Assembly: GCF_002632485.1 (NCBI RefSeq)
Contig: NZ_NIBU01000004.1
Location: 62,001 to 126,000, forward strand
Reading direction: 5' to 3'
DNA: 64,000 bases
Source: Xenorhabdus innexi
GTDB lineage: Bacteria; Pseudomonadota; Gammaproteobacteria; Enterobacterales; Enterobacteriaceae
This document shows, in pieces, positions 19,967 through 29,457 of the stretch. How positions within the stretch are numbered: position 1 is the stretch's first letter; every line of letters starts with the position of its first letter. Under the pieces are notes generated by a model. It saw only the letters and a list, made by a program, of their open reading frames with translations. It did no database searches and was not told where the DNA came from. A program made the position numbers and the translations under genes.

Positions 19967-19998
19967 AGCAATATTGTAATTCTGTTATAAACAAAATA

Positions 19999-21150
19999 TT
20001 AACGTGGAACTCTTAATCCATTTTCAATTCCACGCGGGCTGAACATAATTTGCCATAGCTGGATATCTCTGGCACGAAATGCTCCGGCACAGGCATTCAG
20101 ATAATAACTGAACATCCGCTTGAAACGGGGGCTGTAGTTATGCGCTATTTCATCCCAGTGTGTAATAAAACGCTCATACCATGCCATTAAAGTACGATCA
20201 TAGTCAGCCCCGAAGTTATGCCAGTCTTCCATCACAAATTTCCCGGTACTTGCTTTAGCAATCTTTGCAATTGATGGTAAATGCCCATTAGGGAAAATAT
20301 ATTTACCAATCCATGCATCGACATTGACTTTATCCCGGTTGGAACCAATTGTATGAAGTAAGAAAAGCCCATCAGGCTTCAGGTTCTTACGTACTATGTC
20401 GAAATAGTTAGCGTAATTTTTAGGGCCTACATGCTCAAACATGCCGACTGAAACGACTCGGTCAAATTGGAGGTTCAAATCCCGGTAATCTTCAAGGATG
20501 ATTTTCACATCCAGATCTTTACAGCGTTCCTGAGCATATTTTTGTTGCTCTACAGAAATGGTGACGCCAGTGACGGAAACAGAATAATGCTTGGCGGCGT
20601 AAGCAGCCAATCCACCCCAGCCACAGCCGATATCCAACAGAGTCATCCCCGGAGATAACTGTAGCTTTTCACAAATCAGCCGAAGTTTATTGGACTGCGC
20701 TTCTTCCAGTGAGCTCGCGTCTTTCCAGTAACCGCATGAATATTGCATATTAGGGTCGAGCATGTGTGTAAATAGGTCATTGCCCAAATCATAGTGCTCT
20801 TCCCCTACAATCCACGCTCGTTTGGGAGACTGCAAATTAAACAGGCGGGCAGAAGTAACCTTAAGAATATCCTTAAAATTTTTTGGGATTTTGTGCTCCA
20901 GACCAGCCCGTAATATTTTATAAAAGAAAACATCTAATTGCTCACAATCCCACCAGCCATCCATATAGCTTTCGCCTAATCCTAAAGATCCCTGCCTTAA
21001 TACCCTTTTATAAAAGTCAGGGTTTTTGATTTGTATATCAAAAGGACGCTTTCCATTAATTTGAATGTCAGCTTCCTGAAGTAGGTCATGGGCAATCCTG
21101 TGCCACTGGTCAGTAATTGTTTTGTTTCCTTCAACGAAAGATGAACTCAT
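19999..21150 (-). CDS. cfa: Cyclopropane-fatty-acyl-phospholipid synthase
   Basis: Transfers a methylene group from S-adenosylmethionine to cis double bonds of membrane phospholipids. At 383 residues it is one longer than E. coli Cfa. The SAM-binding motif LLDIGCGWGGLAAYAAKHY is near residue 173. Other family blocks are SYMDGWWDCEQLD, YSCGYWKDASSLEEAQ, SVGMFEHVGPKNY and the C-terminal YYLNACAGAFRARDIQLWQ. The enzyme is soluble and acts at the inner-membrane surface. Neighbourhood ribE-cfa-punC is as in E. coli. Confidence 0.96.
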   Translation of the reverse strand: MSSSFVEGNKTITDQWHRIAHDLLQEADIQINGKRPFDIQIKNPDFYKRVLRQGSLGLGESYMDGWWDCEQLDVFFYKILRAGLEHKIPKNFKDILKVTSARLFNLQSPKRAWIVGEEHYDLGNDLFTHMLDPNMQYSCGYWKDASSLEEAQSNKLRLICEKLQLSPGMTLLDIGCGWGGLAAYAAKHYSVSVTGVTISVEQQKYAQERCKDLDVKIILEDYRDLNLQFDRVVSVGMFEHVGPKNYANYFDIVRKNLKPDGLFLLHTIGSNRDKVNVDAWIGKYIFPNGHLPSIAKIAKASTGKFVMEDWHNFGADYDRTLMAWYERFITHWDEIAHNYSPRFKRMFSYYLNACAGAFRARDIQLWQIMFSPRGIENGLRVPR

Positions 21151-21489
21151 ATACTCTCCAACATTTATGTGGTGGAATTTTGAGGTACCTCTTTGTTACC
21201 GGTTATTTATATGTTTCCCAGGATTTTTTTTCTTACCATTAAACCGCATTTTTAAATCCATAGAGGGCATTGAAACTAATCAGAAAATGGCTTAAAGCAC
21301 TCATGCCGTTCGTCCGTGATATTAAAGAGAGCATCATTGCTCTTCTAAACCTCAAATTCCGAGTTTTTAGAATAAAAAAGCCATATGAGTATATGAGTGA
21401 AATAATATTTAAACAATAAACAAGAGGGAGGCCATATCATCATATGGCCTTTGGATAAGAATATTCTTAGGTATTATATTGAACAGTGA
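21151..21489. other. punC-cfa intergenic region with hairpins
   Basis: A 339-base region between two minus-strand genes. It holds AGGCCATAT/ATATGGCCT (21429-21450, a nine-pair stem with four-base loop, 40 bases past the punC stop; likely punC terminator though followed only by TCCCTCTTGTTT on the minus strand) and AGAGCA/TGCTCT (21328-21343). The cfa promoter must lie at the left end. No ORF is convincing. Confidence 0.5.
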
Positions 21490-22662
21490 CTAAATGTTAT
21501 TCTTTTTCTTTTGTAAATAATAACCTATTACCATTGGAATAATCGTGGCAACCATCACAGCTGTCGTTGATAAGAGAGGGGTGTTCATAAACATGGCAAC
21601 AAGCATACTGGCAATAAAACAAAGACCTAATTGTAAAGCATTTTGCAAGGCGGCGGCTTTACCACTGTCTTTCGGATAAACTGAAAGCGCATTTGCTACA
21701 GCAATAGGATAAGACGCACCATTCATTGCAGCCATAAAACAAAAAGGAACAAGAATAACGATGAAAGAAGGGTAGACCCAGGCAGCTAAATAGATAAGTA
21801 TCATGCTTATGGCATAACCTACCAATAAGAGTGGGAATATGGTTTCACTTTTAATTTTTTCCAACAAAATACGGCAACCATACCCACCAACCATAAATGC
21901 CAACGTTTGTGGAATATAGCTTAAACCGATATCGGTCGCATCATACCCCATACTATTCAAAATAGTCGGTGAACCTGTCAGCCAGGCAAAAAAGCCTGCG
22001 CTACAGGAAGCATAAATCAAAACGTTTCCGCTAAAAACTGGCGACTTCAATAACGTAAAGAAAGAAGCGCTATTTTTATTCGTGCTGGTATCAACAGGGA
22101 TACGTTTATTCTTCAGAAACAGCGTAGGAATAAGCAGCACCAGCGTTACTATCATCAAAACAAGAAAGATAACCCTCCAGCTTGTGTGTGACAGTAGCCA
22201 TGCACCTAATAGTGGTGCAAGAGCTGGAGAAAGTGCAACCAATGGCATAATCATGGCGAAAACACGTTTTGTGCGCTCAGCATCATATCTGTCGACAACC
22301 AGAGCCTGCCAGGAAACAGCAGCTGAGCAAACTCCAACAGCCTGAATAAATCTCAAGACGAGTAATTGAGTTGCATTTGTTATCCAGAGTATGCCCAAAC
22401 AGCTGAGGCAGAATAGGGATAGGCCGATAATCAGAACAGGTTTTCTTCCGAGACGATCAGAGAGCACTCCCCATAAAAGCTGAGCAACGGAAAATCCGGC
22501 GAGAAAAATGCTGAGGCTGGCACTGATGGCACCTTTTGATGTGTTTAAATCTTTGCTAATGGCATCAAAGGCAGGCAGATACATATCAATGGCTAAGTAG
22601 CCGAGCATACTCAGGCCAGCAAGATAAAACATAAATGAAATAGAATTTTTATTTGTTGTCAT
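21490..22662 (-). CDS. punC: MFS purine nucleoside efflux transporter PunC (YdhC; Bcr/CflA family)
   Basis: A 390-residue twelve-helix major facilitator (E. coli YdhC 403). The family loop motif GVLSDRLGRKPVLIIG lies between helices 2 and 3. Helix-rich stretches such as FFAWLTGSPTILNSMGY and AALQNALQLGLCFIASM align with E. coli YdhC. E. coli YdhC was renamed PunC for its role in purine nucleoside transport under control of the divergent LysR regulator PunR (YdhB), which is present here at 22799. Substrate is inferred from that pairing. Confidence 0.92.
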   Translation of the reverse strand: MTTNKNSISFMFYLAGLSMLGYLAIDMYLPAFDAISKDLNTSKGAISASLSIFLAGFSVAQLLWGVLSDRLGRKPVLIIGLSLFCLSCLGILWITNATQLLVLRFIQAVGVCSAAVSWQALVVDRYDAERTKRVFAMIMPLVALSPALAPLLGAWLLSHTSWRVIFLVLMIVTLVLLIPTLFLKNKRIPVDTSTNKNSASFFTLLKSPVFSGNVLIYASCSAGFFAWLTGSPTILNSMGYDATDIGLSYIPQTLAFMVGGYGCRILLEKIKSETIFPLLLVGYAISMILIYLAAWVYPSFIVILVPFCFMAAMNGASYPIAVANALSVYPKDSGKAAALQNALQLGLCFIASMLVAMFMNTPLLSTTAVMVATIIPMVIGYYLQKKKNNI

Positions 22663-22798
22663 TTTGTTAATAAACCGCGTTAGTCAATCGGTGTAGTACT
22701 TGATAAAAAATTATGTGGCTTATTTTATATGGCGTGATTTTTGATTGTGAAACGGTATTATTTGTACCATGCTATGAAAAAAATTAAAAGGAAGAAAC

Positions 22799-23707
22799 AT
22801 GTGGTCTGAATACTCTTTGGAAGTTGTTGATGCGGTGGCAAGAACAGGAAGTTTCAGTGCGGCTGCATCAGAACTTCACCGTGTGCCTTCTGCCATCAGT
22901 TATACGATAAAACAACTTGAAGAATGGCTGGCAGTTTCGCTGTTTGAGCGTCGTCATCGTGATGTGGAGTTAACAGAAGCGGGTGCCATTTTTGTCAAGG
23001 AAGCCCGTTCTGTTATCAAAAAAATGAATCATACACGGCATCAATGTCAGCAGGTGGCAAACGGATGGCGGGGACAACTCAGCATTGCTGTTGATCAGGT
23101 TGTCAAACCGGAACGAACACGCCAGCTGATTCTGGATTTCTACCGCCATTTTCCCGATATTGAATTATTTATCTATCCTGAAGTTTTTAACGGAGTTTGG
23201 GATGCGCTGGTGGATGGACGAGTTGATGTTGCTATTGGTGCAACACGGGCTTCTCCGGTAGGTGAGCGATACAGTTTCAGGGATATGGGGTTTATGCCAT
23301 GGCTGTGTGTTGCCAGCCCTGCACATGAGCTGACGTCTAAAACGGCAAAATTAAATGATGATCAATTGCGACCTTATCCCAGTTTGTGCCTTGAGGATAC
23401 ATCACGTAACTTGCCGAAGCGTGATACATGGGCTTTAGATAATCAGCGGCGGTTGGTTGTTCCTGACTGGGATGCCGGGCTTGCCTGTTTGATGGAGGGA
23501 TTATGTGTGGGAATGGTGCCTAAGCACCGGGCTTTACCGCTTATTCGTCAGGGAAAATTGTGTGTACTTGAACTTGAACAACCGTTGCCTGATAGCCCGT
23601 GTTGTCTGACATGGTCACAGGAAAGCCATTCACCTGCATTAAGCTGGTTGCTTGAATATCTCGGCGATAATACAACGCTTAATGCTGAATGGCTGCAAGA
23701 AGATTAA
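22799..23707 (+). CDS. punR: LysR-family regulator PunR (YdhB)
   Basis: A 302-residue LysR-type transcription factor. The N-terminal winged helix-turn-helix reads SFSAAASELHRVPSAISYTIKQLE (residues about 19-42), followed by the linker helix and a periplasmic-binding-like effector domain (about 90-295). Similarity to E. coli YdhB/PunR is high from the first residues (MWSEYSLEVVDAVA). It is divergent from punC across 136 bases, the usual arrangement for a LysR activator and its target. Effector (adenosine in E. coli) is inferred. Confidence 0.93.
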   Translation: MWSEYSLEVVDAVARTGSFSAAASELHRVPSAISYTIKQLEEWLAVSLFERRHRDVELTEAGAIFVKEARSVIKKMNHTRHQCQQVANGWRGQLSIAVDQVVKPERTRQLILDFYRHFPDIELFIYPEVFNGVWDALVDGRVDVAIGATRASPVGERYSFRDMGFMPWLCVASPAHELTSKTAKLNDDQLRPYPSLCLEDTSRNLPKRDTWALDNQRRLVVPDWDAGLACLMEGLCVGMVPKHRALPLIRQGKLCVLELEQPLPDSPCCLTWSQESHSPALSWLLEYLGDNTTLNAEWLQED

Positions 23708-23710
23708 CGG

Positions 23711-24736
23711 TTAGCGGCGATAATCAATAAAAGGACCATCGGCAACAGAGCGACGCTCAACAAGGCGCGGATGCACTTCAATGGTTTGAGCATCCTCACG
23801 TTTATTGACGATCCTATCAAGAAGCATGGAGAAAGCCATTTGCCCCAGCCGTTCTTTAGGTTGGTGAATGGTTGTCAGTGCAGGTGTGAAATAACGGGCA
23901 TTACGGATATTATCATAACCAATGACGGATATATCCTGAGGAACGCGTAAACCCATCTCATCGGCAGCACAAATTGCACCCATTGCCATTACATCTCCGC
24001 CACAGAACACAGCAGTAGGGCGATGTTTTTGGTTTAAGATCTTGCACATAGCCTGATACCCTGATTCAGGTTCAAAATCTCCCTGAACAATCCATTCATC
24101 CCGAATCGTGATATTCGCTTCTTTCAGTGCCTTGAGAAAACCCTGATGACGTCCGCCTCCGGTATTTCTGGCTAATGGGCCGGGAATGGAGGCAATATCA
24201 CGATGCCCGCGTTCAATCAAATATCGGCCAGCCAAATAACCGCCATGGAAGGCATTATCAATAATTGCATCGGTAAAGTCGCCTCTGGATTCCCCCCAAT
24301 CCATAACAACCATAGGAATATTGCGATAATCTTCCAGCATTCCCAACAATTGTTGAGGATATTCTGAACACATCACTAACAAACCATCTACGCGCTTTTG
24401 TGCCAGCATAGCGAGATAGGCTTTTTGTTTATCGAGATTGTTATGGGAGTTACATAAAATCAACGTATAGCCTTTGCTATAACAACTATTTTCGACAGAC
24501 TCGATTATTTCAGCAAAATAAGGTGCTTCACTGGAGGTTGCCAATAACCCGATAGATTTTGTATGGTTAACTTTTAAGCTTCGGGCGACGGCACTGGGAG
24601 AATAACTCAGTTCCTTAATGGCGGCCCATACTGCGGCCTTCGTATCTTCGGCGACGAAACGGGTTTTATTAATAACATGGGATACGGTTGTGGTCGAAAC
24701 ACCAGCGCGTTTAGCCACATCTTTAATCGTTGCCAT
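23711..24736 (-). CDS. purR: Purine repressor PurR (LacI family)
   Basis: A 341-residue repressor, the same size as E. coli PurR, which binds hypoxanthine or guanine and represses purine synthesis genes. The N-terminal LacI helix-turn-helix and hinge are intact: [20 protein letters not shown], then the hinge region [10 protein letters not shown] near residue 47. The effector domain includes [17 protein letters not shown] and PRLVERRS at the C-terminus. Its stop is three bases from the convergent punR stop. I did not find a clear PUR box upstream. Confidence 0.96.
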   Translation of the reverse strand: MATIKDVAKRAGVSTTTVSHVINKTRFVAEDTKAAVWAAIKELSYSPSAVARSLKVNHTKSIGLLATSSEAPYFAEIIESVENSCYSKGYTLILCNSHNNLDKQKAYLAMLAQKRVDGLLVMCSEYPQQLLGMLEDYRNIPMVVMDWGESRGDFTDAIIDNAFHGGYLAGRYLIERGHRDIASIPGPLARNTGGGRHQGFLKALKEANITIRDEWIVQGDFEPESGYQAMCKILNQKHRPTAVFCGGDVMAMGAICAADEMGLRVPQDISVIGYDNIRNARYFTPALTTIHQPKERLGQMAFSMLLDRIVNKREDAQTIEVHPRLVERRSVADGPFIDYRR

Positions 24737-25023
24737 GATAAAAAGGACTCCTGACCTTTTGGTCTAAATTTGTATACCCTTCATCTGGATATAGATCTTT
24801 GTTAATCATTTGCCAGTATTATATTTGTATATAGGAAGATAAGTGGCAATAATTTAGTGATAAACCGTGAATTTTGTCTGATCTAGCTCAAAAGTGAAAG
24901 CAATAATCGATGCTATAAAGTATATGCATTAAATATTACAGTGTGATTTTTAATCTCTGAGGTAAATGACCACTTAAAATTTATGGTATTGCTGAGTCTT
25001 AATTTTCACGATGAGGATGGTTT

Positions 25024-25113
25024 ATGGATACAGATCTGAAATTGGGATTATTGACGGCCTGTAGTGCGTTAGTCATGATTGTTTTTCTGGCGAGTCTCTG
25101 TTTAATCGCTTGA
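25024..25113 (+). CDS. ynhF: Small membrane protein YnhF
   Basis: A 29-codon ORF starting ATG at 25024 with an AGGA ribosome site seven bases upstream. The product begins MDTDLKLGLLTACSALVMI and ends FLASLCLIA: a short polar N-terminus followed by one transmembrane helix. E. coli YnhF is also 29 residues, begins MSTDLKFSLV and lies in the same purR-sodB interval, so both sequence and position agree. Function is unknown in E. coli, where it is a stress-associated inner-membrane small protein. The remaining 287 bases between purR and this gene show only promoter-like AT-rich sequence. Confidence 0.85.
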   Translation: MDTDLKLGLLTACSALVMIVFLASLCLIA

Positions 25114-25152
25114 GCCTGAAAATAACACTGTGGTGAAACGCCATTTATTTTT

Positions 25153-25228
25153 CAAGGGAAAGTTTTTCACGATTCAGAAAGCATTCATGAACGGACCATA
25201 TGCGTAGAACCGGAAAAACTTACCCTTG
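25153..25228. repeat. Long imperfect inverted repeat between ynhF and sodB
   Basis: CAAGGGAAAGTTTTTC (25153-25168) and GAAAAACTTACCCTTG (25213-25228) are complementary at 15 of 16 positions and enclose 44 bases. It lies between the convergent ynhF and sodB. It could be a terminator with a large loop, or the ends of a very small inverted-repeat element. Confidence 0.5.
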
Positions 25229-25247
25229 CATTTTACTGATAGGCTAA

Positions 25248-25826
25248 TTAAGCCAGATTTTCTTCCACAAACTGCCAGTTAACCAGAGCCCAAAAATGCT
25301 CCAGATATTGAGGGCGGGCATTGCGGTAATCGATATAATAAGCATGTTCCCAAACATCAACGGTCAGAACAGGTTTATCTTCACCAGTCAGTGGCGTGGC
25401 TGCATTGGAAGTACTAACGATAGCCAGGCTGCCATCATTTTTCTTGACCAACCATGTCCAGCCGGAGCCGAAGTTTTTCAGGGCTGCATCAGTAAACTGC
25501 TGTTTGAACTCAGCGAAAGAGCCGAAAGCATTATTGATTGCTTCTGCAACTTTGCCTGTTGGTTCACCGCCACCGTTTGGAGACAGGCTATGCCAGTAGA
25601 AAGTGTGATTCCATACTTGCGCAGCATTATTGAAGATACCACCATCAGAAATTTTAATGATTTCTTCCAGTGTTTTTCCGGCAAATTCTGTACCTTGAAT
25701 CAGGTTATTCAGGTTCACAACATAAGCATTGTGATGTTTGCCGTAATGATATTCCAGAGTTTCTGCTGAGATATGAGGTTCTAAGGCATCTTTAGCATAA
25801 GGTAATGCTGGTAATTCAAAAGACAT
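25248..25826 (-). CDS. sodB: Superoxide dismutase [Fe]
   Basis: Cytoplasmic superoxide dismutase, 192 residues (E. coli SodB 193). Metal ligands lie in the conserved contexts [12 protein letters not shown] (His near 27), WNHTFYW (His near 74) and [12 protein letters not shown] (Asp and His near 157-161). [10 protein letters not shown] and the preference for an Fe-type sequence ([13 protein letters not shown]) agree with SodB rather than SodA. Its position between ynhF and grxD is as in E. coli. In E. coli it is repressed by the sRNA RyhB; I cannot see the RyhB gene here. Confidence 0.96.
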   Translation of the reverse strand: MSFELPALPYAKDALEPHISAETLEYHYGKHHNAYVVNLNNLIQGTEFAGKTLEEIIKISDGGIFNNAAQVWNHTFYWHSLSPNGGGEPTGKVAEAINNAFGSFAEFKQQFTDAALKNFGSGWTWLVKKNDGSLAIVSTSNAATPLTGEDKPVLTVDVWEHAYYIDYRNARPQYLEHFWALVNWQFVEENLA

Positions 25827-26185
25827 TGCATACTCCTTTTAATATCGGGTTTTTGGCTTTATAAACCATGATTTGCAAATTATTAATCATGGATAGAGCA
25901 AATTTAAGCTTATTATCATGTTGCTATTTTGGTGATTATCTTAACAACTTTTCTGCTAAATAACAGGAAAAAAGATGCTATTTAATGGTGAGCTGGTTTA
26001 GAACTGTTCAGTTTTAATGAATTAAATATTTACCGGACATGAAAATCTTAGTAGCTACAAGTTGTTGTTCAGAATAAAAATTTGTATCAGCGTGTTCGCT
26101 GTAGCAAATATGCATTAGAAAGTGGTATTCTGAATCAATCTTTTCTGATGCTGATAAACAGCACCTGCGGTCTAAGGAAGTAAAA
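25827..26185. other. sodB/grxD divergent intergenic region
   Basis: A 359-base AT-rich region holding the two promoters. An AAGGA ribosome site precedes grxD. A 76-codon minus-strand frame overlaps the grxD start and has no support. No operator or RNA that I recognise. Confidence 0.4.
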
Positions 26186-26527
26186 ATGACGACAATTGAG
26201 AAAATCGAACGCCAGATTAAAGAAAACCCAATTCTGCTGTACATGAAAGGCTCGCCAAAGCTGCCAAGCTGTGGTTTCTCTGCTCAGGCTGTTCAGGCTT
26301 TATCTGCTTGTGGTGAGCGCTTTGCCTATGTGGATATTTTGCAAAACCCGGATATCCGCGCTGAGTTACCTAAATACGCAAACTGGCCGACATTCCCTCA
26401 GCTTTGGGTTGATGGTGAACTGGTCGGTGGGTGTGACATCCTGATGGAAATGTATCAACGTGGTGAACTGCAAACACTGATTAAAGAAACTGCGGATAAA
26501 TACCGTGAGCAAGAAGATAGCCAGTAA
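26186..26527 (+). CDS. grxD: Monothiol glutaredoxin Grx4 (CGFS type)
   Basis: A 113-residue monothiol glutaredoxin that binds a [2Fe-2S] cluster with glutathione and takes part in Fe-S trafficking, often with BolA. The active site PSCGFSAQAVQAL has Cys at residue 29; the WPTFPQLWVDGELVGGCDI segment holds the cis-Pro and glutathione-binding residues. Length equals E. coli GrxD (115) within two residues. It is convergent with rnt through a terminator. Confidence 0.96.
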   Translation: MTTIEKIERQIKENPILLYMKGSPKLPSCGFSAQAVQALSACGERFAYVDILQNPDIRAELPKYANWPTFPQLWVDGELVGGCDILMEMYQRGELQTLIKETADKYREQEDSQ

Positions 26528-26549
26528 TCTTTGATAATAATGACTGGAG

Positions 26550-26576
26550 CTAAGAGCCTAATAATAAGGCTCTTAG
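26550..26576. terminator. Bidirectional terminator between grxD and rnt
   Basis: CTAAGAGCCT (26550-26559) and AGGCTCTTAG (26567-26576) form a perfect ten-pair stem, followed by TTTATC on the plus strand, between the convergent genes. Confidence 0.82.
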
Positions 26577-26580
26577 TTTA

Positions 26581-27231
26581 TCAGGCTTCGTCGTCTGGAG
26601 TGGCCAGAGGCCAGCCACCAAGCCGCTTCCAGCGGTTAACCAACTCGCAGAAAAGCAGGCTTGTCCTATCTGTATCATAAAGAGCACTGTGTGCCTGATT
26701 ACTGTCAAAGGGGATTTCTGCTGTAATACAGGCTTTTGCCAGAATAGTCTGGCCGAGTACTAAACCACTCAGCGCAGCCGTATCAAAAGTGGCAAAAGGA
26801 TGAAATGGATTACGCTTCAAACCAGAGCGTTCTGCTGCTGTCATGACAAAATTGTGATCAAAATTAGCATTATGAGCAACTATAATAGCGCGGTTGCAGT
26901 TACTTGCTTTCATACCTTTGCGAACCATCTTAAAAATAGCATGCAGCGCTGTATACTCGCTGACGGCTCCCCGTAATGGATTCGTCGGGTCAATACCTGT
27001 AAATGCCAGTGCTGCGGGATCAAGGTTAGCCCCTTCAAAGGGTTCAATATGGAAATGCAGCGTATCAGCCGGTGCCAACCAACCTTCTTCATCCATTTTC
27101 ACAGTAGTTGCAGCTATCTCAAGTAAAGCATCTGTCCGTGCATTAAACCCTGCGGTTTCTACATCAATAACAACAGGATAATAACCACGAAAGCGCCCAC
27201 TTAGCATGTTTTGATCTTTTATATTAGACAT
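26581..27231 (-). CDS. rnt: Ribonuclease T
   Basis: A DEDD-family 3'-5' exonuclease that trims tRNA and other stable RNA ends, 216 residues (E. coli 215). Exo motifs are visible: [10 protein letters not shown] (Asp/Glu pair, near residue 22), [12 protein letters not shown] (near 120) and [10 protein letters not shown] (near 181). Its E. coli neighbour lhr is missing, so rnt and grxD are directly convergent here. gloA lies upstream on the same strand, with a hairpin in the 124-base gap. Confidence 0.95.
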   Translation of the reverse strand: MSNIKDQNMLSGRFRGYYPVVIDVETAGFNARTDALLEIAATTVKMDEEGWLAPADTLHFHIEPFEGANLDPAALAFTGIDPTNPLRGAVSEYTALHAIFKMVRKGMKASNCNRAIIVAHNANFDHNFVMTAAERSGLKRNPFHPFATFDTAALSGLVLGQTILAKACITAEIPFDSNQAHSALYDTDRTSLLFCELVNRWKRLGGWPLATPDDEA

Positions 27232-27318
27232 CTGATTTTATTCTTAACTTCAGGATAGCGGACATTATGACAAAATTTATTGGGTATTGCAGAAGTAATC
27301 TCTACCTAATACCGAAAG

Positions 27319-27340
27319 AAGGGCATGTAAAAATGCCCTT
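27319..27340 (-). terminator. Terminator hairpin after gloA
   Basis: AAGGGCAT (27319-27326) and ATGCCCTT (27333-27340) form a perfect stem with a six-base loop, 15 bases past the gloA stop. The minus-strand continuation is CTTTCGG, so the U-run is short. Confidence 0.6.
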
Positions 27341-27355
27341 GTATATGGAGGGTGA

Positions 27356-27763
27356 TTAATGACCTAATGCACTACTGGCACTTTTATTTTCAATGAGTTC
27401 GATTTTATAGCCATCAGGATCTTCAACAAAAGCGATAACCGTTGTGCCACCTTTCACTGGCCCGGCTTCACGAATGACATTGCCTCCGGCAAGTTTGATA
27501 CGTTCACAAGTTGCCGCTACATCATCAACACCTAAAGCAATATGCCCGAATGCCGTTCCCATTTCGTAGCTTTCAACATCCCAGTTATAAGTTAATTCGA
27601 TTACTGCGCCTTGGCTTTCATCAGTATAACCGACAAAGGCGAGGGAATATTTATACTCTGGATTTTCACTCGTACGAAGTAGACGCATGCCCATTACTTT
27701 AGTGTAAAAATCAATCGACCTTTGCATGTTGCCAACACGGATCATTGTATGAAGTAGACGCAT
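27356..27763 (-). CDS. gloA: Lactoylglutathione lyase (glyoxalase I)
   Basis: A nickel-dependent enzyme isomerising the methylglyoxal-glutathione hemithioacetal, 135 residues as in E. coli. It begins [20 protein letters not shown] (metal-ligand His at 5). Further ligand contexts are VIELTYNW (Glu near 56), [10 protein letters not shown] (His near 74) and GYKIELIE (Glu near 122). The E. coli upstream genes nemR-nemA are not present; instead ydhL is divergent. Confidence 0.96.
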   Translation of the reverse strand: MRLLHTMIRVGNMQRSIDFYTKVMGMRLLRTSENPEYKYSLAFVGYTDESQGAVIELTYNWDVESYEMGTAFGHIALGVDDVAATCERIKLAGGNVIREAGPVKGGTTVIAFVEDPDGYKIELIENKSASSALGH

Positions 27764-28018
27764 GATTACCTCTTATGCTGATGGTTTTATCTCAAAAATA
27801 GTAATGGCACGAAATGACGCAATGGTGACATTTCACGCTCTGACCCCATTGTGTGTTTAACTATATATGGTAAACATAAGGTAATTCAATTCGTCCTTTC
27901 ACTTTTGTTTTATTCGTTACTATTTTGTAGTCCATTATGTGATGTGAGCTTAATCTAGATAATGTTGCAATTCTTTCAGCGATAATCAGTTAGATAATTT
28001 TGTGTACAGGAGGGTGGC

Positions 28019-28258
28019 ATGGCTGAGCAACTGGAGTTTTTTGGTGTTCCGAATCCTTGTAAAGGGGTATGTGAATCTGGCCCCCGTGGTTTTTGCCGAG
28101 GTTGCTATCGTAATAGAGAGGAACGCTTTATGTGGATGCAATTATCTGATGGACAAAAAAGAGAAATATTGCGGTTATGCCATGATAGATATCTGCGGAC
28201 GCTGAAAAATAAAGCGCATGATGAAGTTGTTCCATCAAAACAGCTTGGATTATTTTAA
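28019..28258 (+). CDS. ydhL: DUF1289 small Cys-rich protein YdhL
   Basis: A 79-residue protein, the same length as E. coli YdhL. The start is ATG 28019 with AGGAGG eight bases upstream. Four cysteines in the pattern PCKGVC...GFCRGC suggest a small metal-binding fold (DUF1289), followed by FMWMQLSDGQKREILRLC. The C-terminus LGLF resembles the E. coli SLF ending. Function is unknown. Confidence 0.92.
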   Translation: MAEQLEFFGVPNPCKGVCESGPRGFCRGCYRNREERFMWMQLSDGQKREILRLCHDRYLRTLKNKAHDEVVPSKQLGLF

Positions 28259-28937
28259 TTCACATTCATAACTGTTAATGGAGTTTTCTTATATGAATAA
28301 TATTTCATATTTTCAGTGTGGTTGAGAATTTTTACCATGATAAAATGATATTTTATTCATATTACATGTTTTTTATTTGATATAGGTCATTAAAAAATAT
28401 TACAACGATTGACTAATTAAAGCCTTTATATAAAGATTTCTTATCAAATAATTAATCGACGAACAATAATCGGTCTAATTATTTATCTATTTGTTTTTAA
28501 TGGGTTTTGTTGTCACCTTAACGGTAACTGTAAGATAAAAATGATATTAATGTAAAAATATATAGATTAGTATTTGGATGACGGTTATTCTTATAGAACT
28601 TTAACCGAGTGGTACCGTGTCTATTTTTTGGAGTTTGTATTTGTTTCGTTGATATTTAAAATCTTAATAGTTTAGTTGGAGGATTATTTTATACAGTTTA
28701 TATCGTTGGTGGATTAATGCGCGATTTTATTCGGTGCGCCGTAAAACCTCGCTCTTTAGGGCGACGAAGATGTCAACTTTAAGTAACAAACCAACGCGAT
28801 ACTAATTAAGTAATTAGCGGAATATCTGACTCTACTAATGTGAGCAAGATATAGGATGCGTATCCATTATTCATATGAATAAACTGATTGGATAATTCAT
28901 TGATGTTATATGAGTCTCTAATTATAAGGAGGGGTAA
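28259..28937. other. 679-base non-coding region between ydhL and slyA
   Basis: A very AT-rich gap without a credible ORF on either strand. Its right third contains an IS200/IS605-like end remnant (28725-28777), and the slyA promoter and ribosome site lie at the far right. The left 450 bases hold no structure I can name. Confidence 0.5.
28725..28777 (+). mobile_element. Probable decayed right end of an IS200/IS605-family element
   Basis: The string AACCTCGCTCTTTAGGGCGA (28745-28764), followed by CGAAGATGTCAAC, strongly resembles the typical right end of TnpB-carrying IS200/IS605 elements (from memory, CCCCGCCCTTTAGGGCGGGGAGGATGTCAA), including the small hairpin and the terminal TCAA. Several stem positions are changed (CGCTC against GGGCG). 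No tnpA or tnpB is recognisable nearby, so this would be a solo remnant in the slyA upstream region. Confidence 0.45.
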
Positions 28938-29375
28938 TTGGAATTGACATTGGGATCGGACCTGGCACGGTTAGTTCGTGTTTGGCGCGCTTTAATTGAT
29001 CATCGTTTGAAGCCGTTGAAATTAACTCAGACACATTGGGTTACTCTGTACAATATTAGTCTGTTACCACCGGAGCAGTCACAGATACAACTTGCGAAAG
29101 CAATTGGTATTGAACAACCATCTCTGGTAAGAACTTTAGATCAATTAGAAGAAAAGAAACTCATTACAAGGCACACATGTGCCAATGACAGACGCGCAAA
29201 AAGAATCAAATTAACAGAAGAGTCAGAAAGTTTTATCAGAGAAGTGGATAGTGTTATTGGTTCGACGAGGAAAGAAATTCTGGAGGGAATTACTCATGAT
29301 GAGTTAATTCTACTTGCTTCTGTAATAAAGAAAATCGAAAAAAATATTAGTCAATTACATAAACAGGTAATATAA
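28938..29375 (+). CDS. slyA: MarR-family transcriptional regulator SlyA
   Basis: A 145-residue winged-helix dimeric regulator (E. coli and Salmonella SlyA 144). The start is TTG 28938, supported by a strong AAGGAGGGG at 28926-28934; Salmonella slyA is also reported to begin with TTG. Near-identical core segments are [32 protein letters not shown] and [20 protein letters not shown] (recognition helix), then [12 protein letters not shown] in the wing. SlyA-type proteins counteract H-NS silencing and affect virulence and secondary-metabolite genes. It is convergent with slyB. Confidence 0.95.
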   Translation: MELTLGSDLARLVRVWRALIDHRLKPLKLTQTHWVTLYNISLLPPEQSQIQLAKAIGIEQPSLVRTLDQLEEKKLITRHTCANDRRAKRIKLTEESESFIREVDSVIGSTRKEILEGITHDELILLASVIKKIEKNISQLHKQVI

Positions 29376-29396
29376 AAATTAATCGATAAAAAAAAG

Positions 29397-29433
29397 AAAA
29401 TCGCGGGCCATATTTCTGGTGATCCGCGATTTT
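29397..29433. terminator. Bidirectional terminator between slyA and slyB
   Basis: AAAATCGCGG (29397-29406) and CCGCGATTTT (29424-29433) form a ten-pair stem with a poly-A flank on one side and TTTT on the other, between the convergent genes. Confidence 0.85.
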
Positions 29434-29457
29434 TCGTTTAAATATGCTTTAACAAAG

